From Amoebophrya sp. AT5.2 (Eukaryota; Sar; Dinophyceae; Syndiniales; Amoebophryaceae), in assembly GCA_005223375.1 (NCBI GenBank), contig RXOD01004196.1, forward strand, positions 1 through 26,290: 26,290 nucleotides of DNA. The letters are read 5' to 3'. The position numbers and the translations under genes were made by a program. Below are positions 10,642 through 19,867 of the stretch, one piece after another. The notes under the pieces were generated by a model that saw nothing but the letters and a program-made list of their open reading frames with translations, was not told where the DNA came from and did no database searches. How positions within the stretch are numbered: position 1 is the first letter of the stretch; each line of letters begins with the position of its first letter.

Positions 10642-12749
10642 TTACGACATCCCTCCCACGATTTTGGCCATGCATCCTCCCTCCGCCAGGTCCTCGATTA
10701 GTTTTACCCCCAGCACTTTCTCCCACGCCGCATTCCCCAGCACCTTTTCCAGCAACCGCACGCAGCACACCAGCGCCCACCGCTTCTTGAAAATCCGCGA
10801 CTCCTCCATCTCGAGGGAGGTGGAACTCGATGCCTTGGAAAGAGTCCGCGTGCGGGTGCGAACCCGGTTTGACAAACCATCCTCGTCCTGCACGCCGGTG
10901 CCTGGAGCTGTTGCCTCTTGTAGTTGTAACTGCGACATCAAGTCTTCTGAAGTAGATGTGTGGTCTACGTCCAGTGCACCACCTGGCCGCGGCGGAAGCT
11001 GCTGTTCGTCTTCGTTGCTGTTGACGGCCATCATCTTCACGTCCACTTTCATCTCTGCCTCCTCTGCCAGCAGTTTCTCGGCGTAGAGTTCGCGTCCACG
11101 CACCATCCAGGTGAACGAGATCCCCAGCAGGCTGTACATGAAGAGGTGCCACACCCAGTGGCCCCACAAGACTGGGTCCGCTTCGTAGCTGCCAAGAGAA
11201 TGAGAAGGTAGGAACTGTCTGCCCCGGTCGCACAGCCAGAACTCGGGTTCCCAGACGATCCGGCCCAGCAGCCCTAGGCAGAACAGAAAAATTTCGCTGT
11301 ACCCCTCCGGCGACCCCGCGCAAGCGAGCACGAGGAGGATGGTGTGGACGACCTGCAGCGTGAAGACGAAGGTGAAGAACGCGTGCACCGACGTGGCGAC
11401 GTATAACGTTAAACAGAGAAATTAGAGAGCAGACAAAAAATAGTTAGTCAGAGTCGTGGTTTGGTTTATTTGTCATCTGGAGAGCCATTGGTGCCTCAAC
11501 TCTACCTGTCGAAACTATGTCGAAATTGGAGGTAGGGAAAGGGACAGGGAGGGACGCCCCAGACAACAAGCTGGCCATGAACATCGAAGAGAAAAGCAAT
11601 AGCTCGCCCATCTAAGGACCTCCCCATCTCTAGAGAGGACAGACTGGCCGACAGAACTGATGCTAGAGACGAGACCGGACATGGACATCGGATAGAGCAG
11701 CATGCACTCTGAGACTAAACGCAAGCGGGAAACCACTGCGCCAGCGCCTCCATAGATAGGGCCAACGAAATTTGAGTGAGGGTCAAAGGCAGACCGTCTG
11801 GCTCACGCATGGCGACAAATCCAAACCTTGAGCTGAACTCACATAATTTTTTGCACCCTTAAAGAAAGATAAGCAGCGGGACGTAGAAGTAAGCGGCGAC
11901 TTTCGCGTACTCTCCGCGGTAGATGGGGCAGTAGTCGAGCAGGGTAGCTTGAAAACACAGCAAAGTGAGCGACATGAACACCTCATCGAGCAATTCGGCG
12001 TAAAACTGCTGGGTGGCATGGAAGAGAAAACTGCCGACACCCATCGCCAAAAAACAGAGCCACGTAAGCTGGGTGAGGGCGTAGGCGGACGGATCGTCGC
12101 GGAGCGGCCGGAAGGAAATGCTGGTCGTGGGGGTCGTGCAGGTCAGAGCGCCATGTTCTTCGGAGGAAGACTTCGCAGAGGTCATCTTGGTGGAGGAGTT
12201 CGCGGAGTGTGTCATCTTCTTGGAAGCAGTTGTCGCGCACTCTGTGGTCTCGTCCCCCGACACGGCGTCGCCCAACAACGTCGGATACAGCACTTTCTTG
12301 GCTGCGCCACGACGACGACGACTGGTTCGTGACTGGTACCCGTGAGTCACGAACCACTCTTCGTCGAGGTAGGCACTCTGTGCGCCCCACTTCTCGGAAT
12401 CGAGCTCTTCTGTGTCGAACTGCACAATCGACTTCCTTTGTTCTGTGTTCGACCGTCTCGGCTCCCCCTTGTCGGACACCTTCTGAAAACTTATGCTATC
12501 CCTATCGCGGCTTTCTCCATCTGCTCCCCTACTGGGTCCACCTCCACCTCCACCTCTCGCTCTCGATCTCGTTCGGGCCAGGGAGGCCGTATACGCCATA
12601 CCGAAAAGAGCGAAGAAGATCGCGTAGAGGTTGGAGAGGGAATTCCAAAACTCCGCAATGTAAAAACACTTCGCGTACGCGGGCTCGCAGAAGTGCACAT
12701 TCGCATTCCGGACGCCCCAGTACGGGGCTGGAGGAGCGATCTCTGTCAT
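10642..12749 (-). CDS. Alkaline ceramidase (ACER/YPC1 family, ceramide hydrolase)
   Basis: Integral membrane amidase that splits ceramide into sphingoid base and fatty acid, normally in ER or Golgi membranes. Exon 1 (12749 to about 11863) starts with ATG and carries YWGVRNANVHFCEPAYAKC, YIAEFWNSLSN and GVGSFLFHATQQ followed by AELLDE. Ser240, His244 and Asp255 match the conserved catalytic and zinc-site residues of the family. Exon 2 (about 11413 to 10642) continues with membrane segments and the HWVWH motif, the two remaining zinc histidines. Two features are odd. About 160 residues of low complexity (residues 60-220) sit between helix 1 and helix 2, and a charged tail of about 160 residues follows the last helix. 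The exon junction after VPLLIFL has no GT donor before an in-frame TAA and no AG acceptor, although the protein alignment across it is seamless. Confidence 0.88.
11414..11862 (-). other. Ceramidase intron without GT-AG ends (boundaries approximate)
   Basis: The exon 1 side reads CTTATCTTTCTTTAAGGGTG and the exon 2 side reads CTCTGTTTAACGTTATACG (gene sense). The frame requires removal of about 450 bases somewhere between, yet no GT precedes the in-frame TAA. No AG occurs within about 60 bases before the point where exon 2 must be open. TTTAA appears at both ends and may be a short target duplication. Confidence 0.55.
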
Positions 12750-13754
12750 CTGGTGTTCATCATCAAAATTTTATTGTGGCCAGCCCGTCGTGGTCGTGCA
12801 GTTTTTGCATGACGATGACGCAGATACAGATTTTATCTCAGCTAAACGCAAACATGAAAAAATGTGGTTGCGATACCAGAACCAGACTAGCTGAGGTTGT
12901 AAACGTAAACTATACTTGAAAACGAGGCCGTACTCCTACTCGAAACTGAACTTCTACGCGTCCGCCTGGGTATCGGTCCGCCCGATCCTCGTATTGCGGA
13001 CGCGGGATCGATTTCGATAGGGCTGGGACTAGGTACTTATACTGTTGCTTGCAATAGATTCTAGGTAGAAGGTTTACTCCAGTGAGTACCCGTTTCGGAT
13101 TACTTAGGTAAACGTAAAGGGCTACATATCAGGGTAAAGTGGAAGGGGTAGAAAAACTTCCTGGACGCGTTTGCTGGATGGACGAATTCATTGTTTCAGT
13201 GAATCACGACATTGGGTTGACTTCGACTTCACCATTCATTGTCAACGAATCGAAAAGGGACGTTGACCCCAGCATCACGACGAAGTGAGCAGGGACGATG
13301 AGCAGACTCGCGACAACTTACATGACCCTCGACGAGGGCATAGACACATGCACATGCTGTAGTTGTCCGCTTGTACACTCACAAGAAAAAACTGCGATGG
13401 ACAGAACAGGTTTCTCATCGCTCGTGTGGGTACCTTCGTTGTCGTCGTCGTCGTGGCCTCTCGCCGCTAGGCTGTTTGCTTGACATTCATTCGATTCTTT
13501 TTCTTTTTTGTCTTTGGTTGTTCTACTTCGTTCGAAATTATCCACGTGGAGATTCGCTGCAACACCTTCACTTAGATCTGAATCAGCCAATGCCAGCGCT
13601 CGACTGCAACTACGACTACGTACTCTACGAGCAAAATTTATCGTTGAAAAAACAACGTGGCACGTAGTCAGTGGTTTCACGCTCCGACGACCGCGGCAGT
13701 TTCCTCGTAGTTCCGTCGGCTGTCCTTCCTTGTGCAGCAAGATCCGGTACAGAC
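12750..13754. other. Intergenic region, nothing recognised
   Basis: About 1 kb upstream of the ceramidase start and downstream of the RPN10-like stop. Open frames here are short or shadows, and I see no RNA gene. Confidence 0.5.
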
Positions 13755-14735
13755 TCAGCTTTCCATCAGCGCTTTCCCTACCATCGCCGCCACCGAGCCT
13801 CCCTCCACCGGGTACATGGCTTGCGCTGCCTGGCAAAACAGCAGCTTCCCCGGCGGCGGCCGCATCGTCAGCGCGGCGAGGTCTTCTTTTTTTGTGCCCA
13901 CAAGTAGGTTTCCCCCGATCGCCGGCATCCCCTGCGTCTTGCAGTAGGCCCCCAGCGGCTGCGCCCAGTCCAAAAACTCGCTTTGCTTCTCTAATTTCTC
14001 CAGCGCCGTCGCGAACCCGCTCGCCCGTTTTCCCGCCGCCAACGTTAGAGGAATGGAAAACCCATTTTCGGGGGCGGCATTTCCGGCATGTTGCCCGTTC
14101 GGCTGTTGTCGAGACCAAATACGCGACGATGAAATACAAGACAAAATACGAATCGACACAGACGGAATATCTGGCGTCTCGTGGCCGTCACTTTGGGATG
14201 CTTTTGCTTGCTCCCCCCTGCGTAGCAGGAGCACAACAGGACTACATACGAGACAAAATATGAGACAGAATACGAGACAAAATACAAGACAACACAACCC
14301 ATCGCCACTGCCCGCACCCTACGAAACCATAGCTACCAGAGGACCAACAAGACTCCCACCACCAGAAGAATGCCCAAATCCGTGCTCGGCGTCAAGTGGA
14401 TCTCCGCCCGTTCGCCCGCCATAGTCATCAACCCGACACCGGTCTCCGGGTTTTGCCCCGTTTTGTGCCCCGCGAGCAAATTCGCAGCTTCGTTTTGTCC
14501 GTCGAACCGAGACGGAGTGTAGTCGCCGTTACCTGTTCTTCTTGAAAAATCAAGTAAACATGTTGCGCGATGTTGGCATTTTAAATTAAGTAATAATACC
14601 CTCAAACCGCGAGGTCGCACTGCCACAGAAGACAAATAAACGGCACGAGAACGAGAAAGGGGTCGTTGCAAACAAACAAGTAGTACGGCTCCACTCCGAG
14701 TTGTCGACGCAAATCATCACCGCTTCGAGGCCCAT
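13755..14735 (-). CDS. RPN10: RPN10-like proteasome ubiquitin-receptor N-terminus joined to an unknown domain
   Basis: RPN10 (PSMD4/S5a) is the 26S proteasome subunit that holds base and lid together through a VWA domain and binds ubiquitin through UIM helices. Exon 1 (14735-14687) encodes MGLEAVMICVDNSEWS. Intron 14686-14533 is C|GTACTA to ACAG|GT. Exon 2 (14532-14363) encodes NGDYTPSRFDGQNEAANLL, NPETGVGLMTMAGERAEIHL and TPSTDLGILL, the diagnostic first third of the RPN10 VWA. The next in-phase exon (14102-13755; donor CTG|GTGGTG, acceptor ACAACAG|CCG) encodes 115 residues (for example RASGFATALEKLEKQ, QGMPAIGGNLLVGTKKEDL, TMRPPPGKLLFCQAAQAMYP) that I cannot match to the rest of VWA or to UIMs. 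Either this is a chimeric 188-residue protein, or two neighbouring gene fragments whose other exons are missing. The intron between exons 2 and 3 contains short tandem repeats. Confidence 0.7.
14131..14292. repeat. Interrupted short tandem repeats inside the RPN10-like intron
   Basis: The 12-base theme ACAAAATACGAG and variants recur at 14243-14292 and again at 14131-14152, near both ends of the intron. The middle is unrelated. Such repeats near both ends of an intron may be the remains of an inserted element. Confidence 0.7.
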
Positions 14736-16261
14736 TTTGTCGCGTGCTGGTGCTGCTGGTGCTGGTACGGGTTTCGCTGCCGGCCCACGAGGAATAAGGT
14801 CGCGCCAAAGTTAGGAGGGTATGCCGACACGACGAGGCGGGGGTTACGCACACATGAAACTGTGAAGCTGAGTCTAAATCAGACGAGTCAGCGGTCAGTA
14901 CTACCTCCGGTGGTGCTACGTCAAACTCAAATTACACTCCAGCACCTACAACTAACAAAAGCAAAACTGTGTGTTGTTGGGAACAAAGTAGTGTTCTTCT
15001 GCAAAGAGATAGATTCGGACTTCTTCACCTACTTTGCGCTAGAGCAGGATGAAGCGGGTGAGTTTGTTGGCGCCTGCGCCTGCCAGCAGGAGAACGAGCA
15101 CGAGACGGTTGACGTGATTGCATTTGCGCATTCTTGGTCGTGGAAGAACATCGATCGGCTTTGTCAACTGCACATCTTCAAGCTCGACAACGGCACACTC
15201 GAGGTCATGCCGGTCGTGCCTCGCCTACTTTCTTCATGGGCGTGGTTCATTTGGAGATTTATTTGGAAGTCGTGAAAATCAAATTGCGACCGGTCGAGCT
15301 TGGGTCGAAAAGATGAATTGTACAGTTTCGTTTCGATATGCCCAAAGCAAAATGGTACAGTAGAGATGCCGCATAGAAATAGATATGGTCAATCCACCGA
15401 ATGCCATGAAAAGAAAACAAGGTCTCTTCATCCATAGCCTAGAGTAAACCGCCAGTCCGCCTAGCTGCTATGTCGTGAAGAAGTTGTAAATTCGTGGTCT
15501 GCATCTGCCAGGTGTACAAGTTGTGGAACTAGAACTAATTTGAAGGTACAGGAAAGGATGGTTGCTTCTTTGTAGCCGAGGTAGCGAAAGACTGGTCGAG
15601 CTATCGCTATCCAGCCAAACTGGTATCAGATTTAGTCCGAAGGTGAATGTATCCGCAGAATAGGAATCGATGATAGGAAGTGTGACACATCGCGCAAAAT
15701 AGGTATAGGCATGATGACAATGACTTATCAAGAACTAGTACATGAGCGCTTTGTGCTTGTCCGGTTGACCGGTGCCACAACCTGGATGGTTGATGGCACG
15801 GTAACCGCAATCCTGGTCTTGCTAGAATGAACAGAAGTAAATGTGGATGTCGTTGGACTACGAACCCGCTACCTTATGCACCACAGGGGTGCAAGTAGGA
15901 GTTGAGCGAAGCCGAAAGCATCGTCAGCTACCGTACGCTAAGGGAGACAGAAGTTGTTGTCGATAAGTTTTATTTCCCTGGTGGACCAACATCACAAAAA
16001 CCAAAATCGACTCTACGATGCGGTGGTGGCGCGAGACCGTCCACGTAAAAACAGCTTCTAAGTACACTTTCACAACACACGAGCTACTCGAAGAGGCACT
16101 ACTGTGCCGCTTGCTAGTGCTACGTACTCCTACTCGCAATCGCAAGTAGCCACCTCCCAATAAACATCGCCTTCATGATCTTCTACTTGTTTCTTACAAC
16201 ATAAGTAAGCATCTTTTTCCCGACGTCTTGTTTCTATCCCTGAAAGAAGCTACGTATCTAT
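14736..16261. other. Intergenic region with one doubtful plus-strand frame
   Basis: About 1.5 kb. The only candidate inside it is the plus-strand open frame listed separately at 15004-15275. Nothing else stands out, and no tRNA or other RNA gene can be supported. Confidence 0.45.
15004..15275 (+). CDS. Possible plus-strand coding fragment, unknown
   Basis: A plus-strand frame reads EIDSDFFTYFALEQDEAGE, CACQQENEHETVDVIAFAHS and LCQLHIFKLDNGTLEVMPVV, which has the composition of a real soluble protein rather than a shadow. It has no ATG start, stops at 15275, and the neighbouring frame (near 15230-15316) reads on plausibly (FMGVVHLEIYLEVVKIKLRP). It could be an exon of an unlisted gene, a decayed gene with a frameshift, or chance. 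It would be the only plus-strand gene in the window. Confidence 0.25.
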
Positions 16262-19200
16262 TTACTTGTCGACGTTCGTGTATGCCCCCGGTGTCGCTGC
16301 GTTGTACGTCGTCTTCATCCCCTGTCCGCGCCTCTTCTGCGACAGCAGCCACTCGCCTTGGCCCTGTTGTGCGATCGCGATGCAGTTTCATCTTCTTCAT
16401 TCAATGTCCTCGACCGATGAGTTAGTCATGTTTGAAATAACTGCAGAAGAGAAACGACGAAAAAAAGTTTGTTCATCATCGTCCAGCGTTGAATTTGAAA
16501 AGGAGTAGCCGCTAGTACCTGTTGTTCGACTTGCTTGAACGGCGAGCTTCCGTTTCCTGCGCTTTGCGACGCGGTCGCGGCGTAGTTCTTCTTTTGCGGC
16601 GTCCCGCCGATTCCGCTGCCGCCAAGCAGCGGGTTGGCGATCACGCGGATGGGGGCGCCCGGACCACTTCGTGGCGCGAATATCTGTGGCACCTGCGTAC
16701 TCGGCAGCGCCAGCATGCTGGCCTCGATGTCGCAGAGGAACTGCTGCTGCGGCCCAAGCACGGACCCCGGGCGCACGAGCCGATTCCACGCGATAAAAAC
16801 CTTGGCCGGAATCTTGTAGTGCTTCATCACGTACGCACCGATCAGAGTGCCAGTGCGCCCGAGACCAGCCTTGCAGTGAACCTTTTTCGAGCGACCAAAA
16901 GTTTCCCATGACAGCAGCAAGAGCGACACCGAACGAGGCGGAGTCGGAGGACTCGCCGTTCATTAAGTACTCTACTTGTATCTTCTAGTATACATTCAGT
17001 GAAATGCGAATCAATGAATACCGCCACCGCCCCTTGCTCGTTTTCCACCGCGTGCAGGAACTGGTGTATGTGCTCCACCGGCGGGAGGCCGCCGTCGTTG
17101 AAGTACAAATCCAGGTGCTTCACGCCATTTTTGATGAACTTCTCGCGGTCGTAGCAGGTGGCCTTGTTCAGCCGGACAACCAGGTTCACGTTCCACTTCT
17201 TGAACAAAGGCAGGTACGTCTCCGGAGTCCAACAAGTGTACCCGTCGCAATCCTGTATTTTTAAATTACTTTTTATTTCCGAGCACATGATTGATGTCCA
17301 AATTTATTTCATCTGCAAGATGAAGATTCACTGCAAGGCGATGGCTGGCAATCCATCGTCAGTCGATCGAACAAGACCGACGAAGCATTAGGAAAGCGAA
17401 AACGACACGGTAGCTACTTGTTCTTCGACGGACTCTGTAAAGTGTAGAAATACTAGATACCTTCGCTTTATTTTGCGGTGTTGCGAAGGCCATAAGTTTG
17501 TTCCCCACCACCCAGTTTAGGTCGCCGCACTCCACCTTCTCGAAGTGCTCGTACTCGTCGGCGTCGAAGGTGCCGACGAGTACGAGCACTTCGAGAAGGT
17601 GGAGTGAAATCGACACGGACACGGTAGCTATTTGTTCTTCGACGGACTCTGTAGTTGTAACTAGATACAAAACCTAAACCTTGTACTGTAACTAGTAGAT
17701 ACCTTCGCTTTATTTTGCGGTGTTGCGAAGGCCATAAGCTTGTTCCCCACCACCCAGTTTAGGTCGCCACACTCCACCTTTATGGTGGGACCAGGTGGTA
17801 AGTAGGTGAAGTGGTAAGTGATTTTTTGGGAGTGCTCTTTGGGGTGCCCTTCGTTTCTTGGTGGTCCTGAAAAGAGGTCTGCAGTAGGAGGAAAGGCGGC
17901 CTTTTGCGGTCGGCAGGCCTGGCACTCCTGCAGCCTACAGCCGACAACTAGTCCCCACCCTAGGCGGCCTCTCCTGCCCTGCTTTCAGGCCTCATCACCA
18001 CTGTAGCCATTGGCTTCCCACACCCACGACTGCTTCCCTCTATCTCTCGGCGTCTCACTTCCCGACGCCACTTCCTACCCCCCCACAATGGAGCGCCGTA
18101 ACGCCCTCGCCACCAAGGACAATTCGCCACCCAAGGGGAGACCCATTGCCATTCACTTACCACTTCCTCACTTACCACCTGGTCTCTTCATAACCTTCTC
18201 GAAGTGCTCGTACTCGTCGGCGTCGAAGGTGGAGAAGTTGAACCACCCGAACTTGATGCCGACTTCCAGGCCCTCGAGGCAGCTCAGCATGTCCAGGTCG
18301 AAAATGCTCGCGCAGCTGCTCGCGTCTTTGCATTAGAAGAGGAAGGCTATGATTGAAAAAACCCAGCTCGTGCCATACTCAGCCTATTACATACAGGCTA
18401 GTAGCCGTTTTTATCGGACCTTGTTCCCGTTAACATCAGATGGATCACCCATGGCCATCGCCCAGCTGCAATAATCAGCTGATAAGGGTGGTGTATCAAG
18501 CCGCACTTCTTCTTGGTCCTGTTGCTGTTCGTTCTTATTAAAACGATGCCAACAGCATGGCACTCGCTGGCACTGGCTTCCTACGGCTGCAAGGTACGCT
18601 GGGGGTGGGACCCACACACAAAAAAACGCGCCCTTTTCGGGAGGGCATACGCATAGGCATAAGCATGCGCATACGTCAGATTTGAGGTTGAGCCCTGCCA
18701 ATGAATCCTTATCCTAGTCCCTGAAGGGGAGTCAGAGCTACAGCAAGAACTCTCAGCAAATCTAAACCTGGCGCTAAACCTGAGTTTATTCAAGTTCAAC
18801 CCTGCTTAACGATAGGGCACGAAGTTTCCGGCGAGGTGCTTGAACTTGTCCCACATCTGGGCAGCCGTGCACTTCTCCTTCACGATGCAATACGCGGAAA
18901 TGAGAAACACAGAGTTCGTGAGCCGGATCAAGTCGGACGTGTCGCACTCGTGAATCACAAACTTGCAATCCATCTCCATCACCTGGGGCCGATAGGAGGT
19001 GGAGGTACACGATTTTTTGGTGCAACAACGAATGTCTTGAAAATTTCAAATGTACTGGTACTTAGAAAGTTGTAGGAAACTACAGCTACATGTTCGTCGT
19101 TCGCTCATCCTCGACGTAAGTGGTCGAGTAGTAGATTTCCCGCCGCGGCACGACGTCCTCATCGCAGTAGCATCGTTTTCATCTTCACGGCTGCATTCAC

Positions 19201-19867
19201 ATTCTTCGGATTAATAATAAAAACATACTTTCTATTTCTTAATACCTGCTCCATCAGTCTGCAGTATCTCCAGATGACCGCTAGATTCAGCGGGCCGAAG
19301 TCTTTTGCAAAGGGTTGGTAACAGATGTCCAGGTCCGTGTCGAACCGGTATCCCTCCTCGAACTGCGTGTTTAGCAGGCGGAAGTTGTAGTTCCCGTCTG
19401 GGTGGTGGTACGCGTTCTCGGGGAGCTGCTTTTACAGGTCAAAACAATGCATCTTGTCAGACATCTTAATCTTTTATTCAAAAACCGGACGCCACTCGCT
19501 CTCGGTGCCGGACCCTCGCCCCCGGACCGACGGGGCTTGCTTAGCGGCAGCGGCTCCCTAGCTGCCAGCACACCAAGGCCAAAAGAATCGGCCCAAGACG
19601 GGCCAAAAAATATAAAGGGGCGGCCCCGGCCCCGGCCGTTTTTAAAAGATGCGTCTAATATAGAATGCATTTTTTCGAGCTGTAATGCTTGGTGGTGAGC
19701 GTGCTTTTCGGCTCGGCCTTCCAGAACAGCCGGTTTGGCAGCAGCTCCACCGTGCACTTCACCTGGTGGGAGTGGTTGGAGTTCCTTGAGGAGGTGGACG
19801 CTGAGCTGCCGGTCGAAGGACCGCCCGCCGCGCGAGACCCATTGGACCGCTGCGCGTTGAAAACCAT
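16262..19867 (-). CDS. CDC14: CDC14 dual-specificity protein phosphatase
   Basis: Phosphatase that removes phosphate from CDK-type Ser/Thr-Pro sites; in other eukaryotes it acts in mitotic exit, cytokinesis and ciliary or centrosomal functions. Exons (gene order): 19867-19682, 19428-19246, 18982-18811, 18325-18195, 17777-17703, 17252-17022, 16881-16519 and 16363-16262, giving about 480 residues. The N-terminal half shows [45 protein letters not shown] and [18 protein letters not shown]. The C-terminal catalytic half shows [29 protein letters not shown] and the signature [20 protein letters not shown] (Cys about 329, Arg about 335), then [13 protein letters not shown] and a low-complexity tail. 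The start is the ATG of MVFNAQ; a GTG upstream is in frame. Most introns are GT-AG. Intron 1 is not, and intron 4 is a recent introner. A second, partial copy of exons 4-5 lies within intron 5. Confidence 0.92.
17402..17571 (-). repeat. Duplicated exon segment, copy B, lacking the introner
   Basis: In the minus sense this reads [20 protein letters not shown] straight through, then the rest of exon 5, a GTATCT donor and intron sequence like that of copy A. The target GAGAAGGTGGAG is uninterrupted, with one AAGGT. Because intron sequence is included, the copy arose from DNA, not from spliced mRNA. It has no clear upstream acceptor, and plausible inclusion frames meet stops, so it probably lies silently within intron 5. 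Confidence 0.88.
17528..17606. repeat. Perfect 35-bp inverted repeat with 9-base loop
   Basis: Left arm 17528-17562 and right arm 17572-17606 are perfect reverse complements. The loop is 17563-17571. The left arm is the start of exon copy B and the right arm is an inverted copy of the same stretch, ending in the uninterrupted introner target. In RNA it would form a very stable hairpin. Confidence 0.95.
17607..17777 (-). repeat. Duplicated exon segment, copy A (CDC14 exon 5 plus start of intron 5)
   Basis: Contains exon 5 ([18 protein letters not shown] and onward) and roughly 95 bases of the following intron. These match copy B (17402-17571) with only two base differences, both silent, across the 75-base exon. 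The intron parts match less well and copy A has an extra stretch of about 30 bases. Confidence 0.9.
17781..18192 (+). mobile_element. Introner 1: TIR element forming CDC14 intron 4
   Basis: A 412-bp element with inverted termini. The left end on the plus strand begins TATGGTGGGACCAGGTGG and the right end, read on the minus strand, begins TATGAAGAGACCAGGTGG. Similarity continues for about 40 bases (GTGGTAAGTGA in both). It is flanked by AAGGT (gene sense) at 18197-18193 and 17780-17776. The exon ends AAG, the left duplicate supplies GT and the right duplicate supplies AG, so the intron is 18194-17778 and exactly restores FEK|VEC. No transposase frame is present, so it is a non-autonomous, MITE-like element. 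The core (17893-17946) is shared with the element at 21379-21884. Confidence 0.93.
19429..19681 (-). mobile_element. Putative introner-type element forming CDC14 intron 1
   Basis: The intron between HY and QLPENAYHH has no GT donor near the end of exon 1. Its gene-sense ends are near inverse complements: CTCGAAAAAATGCATTC at the start and GATGCATTGTTTTGAC near the end (about 12 of 15 matching). CAGCTC occurs at both borders, as a target duplication would. The interior is GC-rich (GGCCGGGGCCGGGGCCG) and unrelated to introner 1, so it would be another family. Boundaries are approximate by a few bases. Confidence 0.6.

Noticed and set aside
10373..11323. Long minus-strand frame of 316 codons overlapping the ceramidase
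   Set aside because: It is Arg/Gly-rich and runs out of phase over the exon that encodes the HWVWH motif. It is a shadow.
13508..14263. Plus-strand frame of 251 codons over the RPN10-like gene
   Set aside because: Pro/Ser/Arg-rich antisense reading of a well-supported minus-strand exon.
15845..15905. Possible tRNA-like T-arm on the minus strand (GCGGGTTCGTAG)
   Set aside because: The stem does not pair after the loop, and no acceptor stem or anticodon arm can be placed around it.
18001..18020. CTGTAGCCATTGGCTT inside introner 1 resembles the dinoflagellate spliced-leader sequence
   Set aside because: The match needs a two-base gap and lacks the ends of the leader. There is no donor site or leader-gene structure around it. 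Probably chance.
18585..18690. Purine-pyrimidine run with GCATACGCATAGGC-type repeats inside CDC14 intron 3, considered as another introner
   Set aside because: No terminal inverted repeat or target duplication could be found at the intron ends, and a GT-AG join (C|GTTAAG to AAAG|AC) is available.
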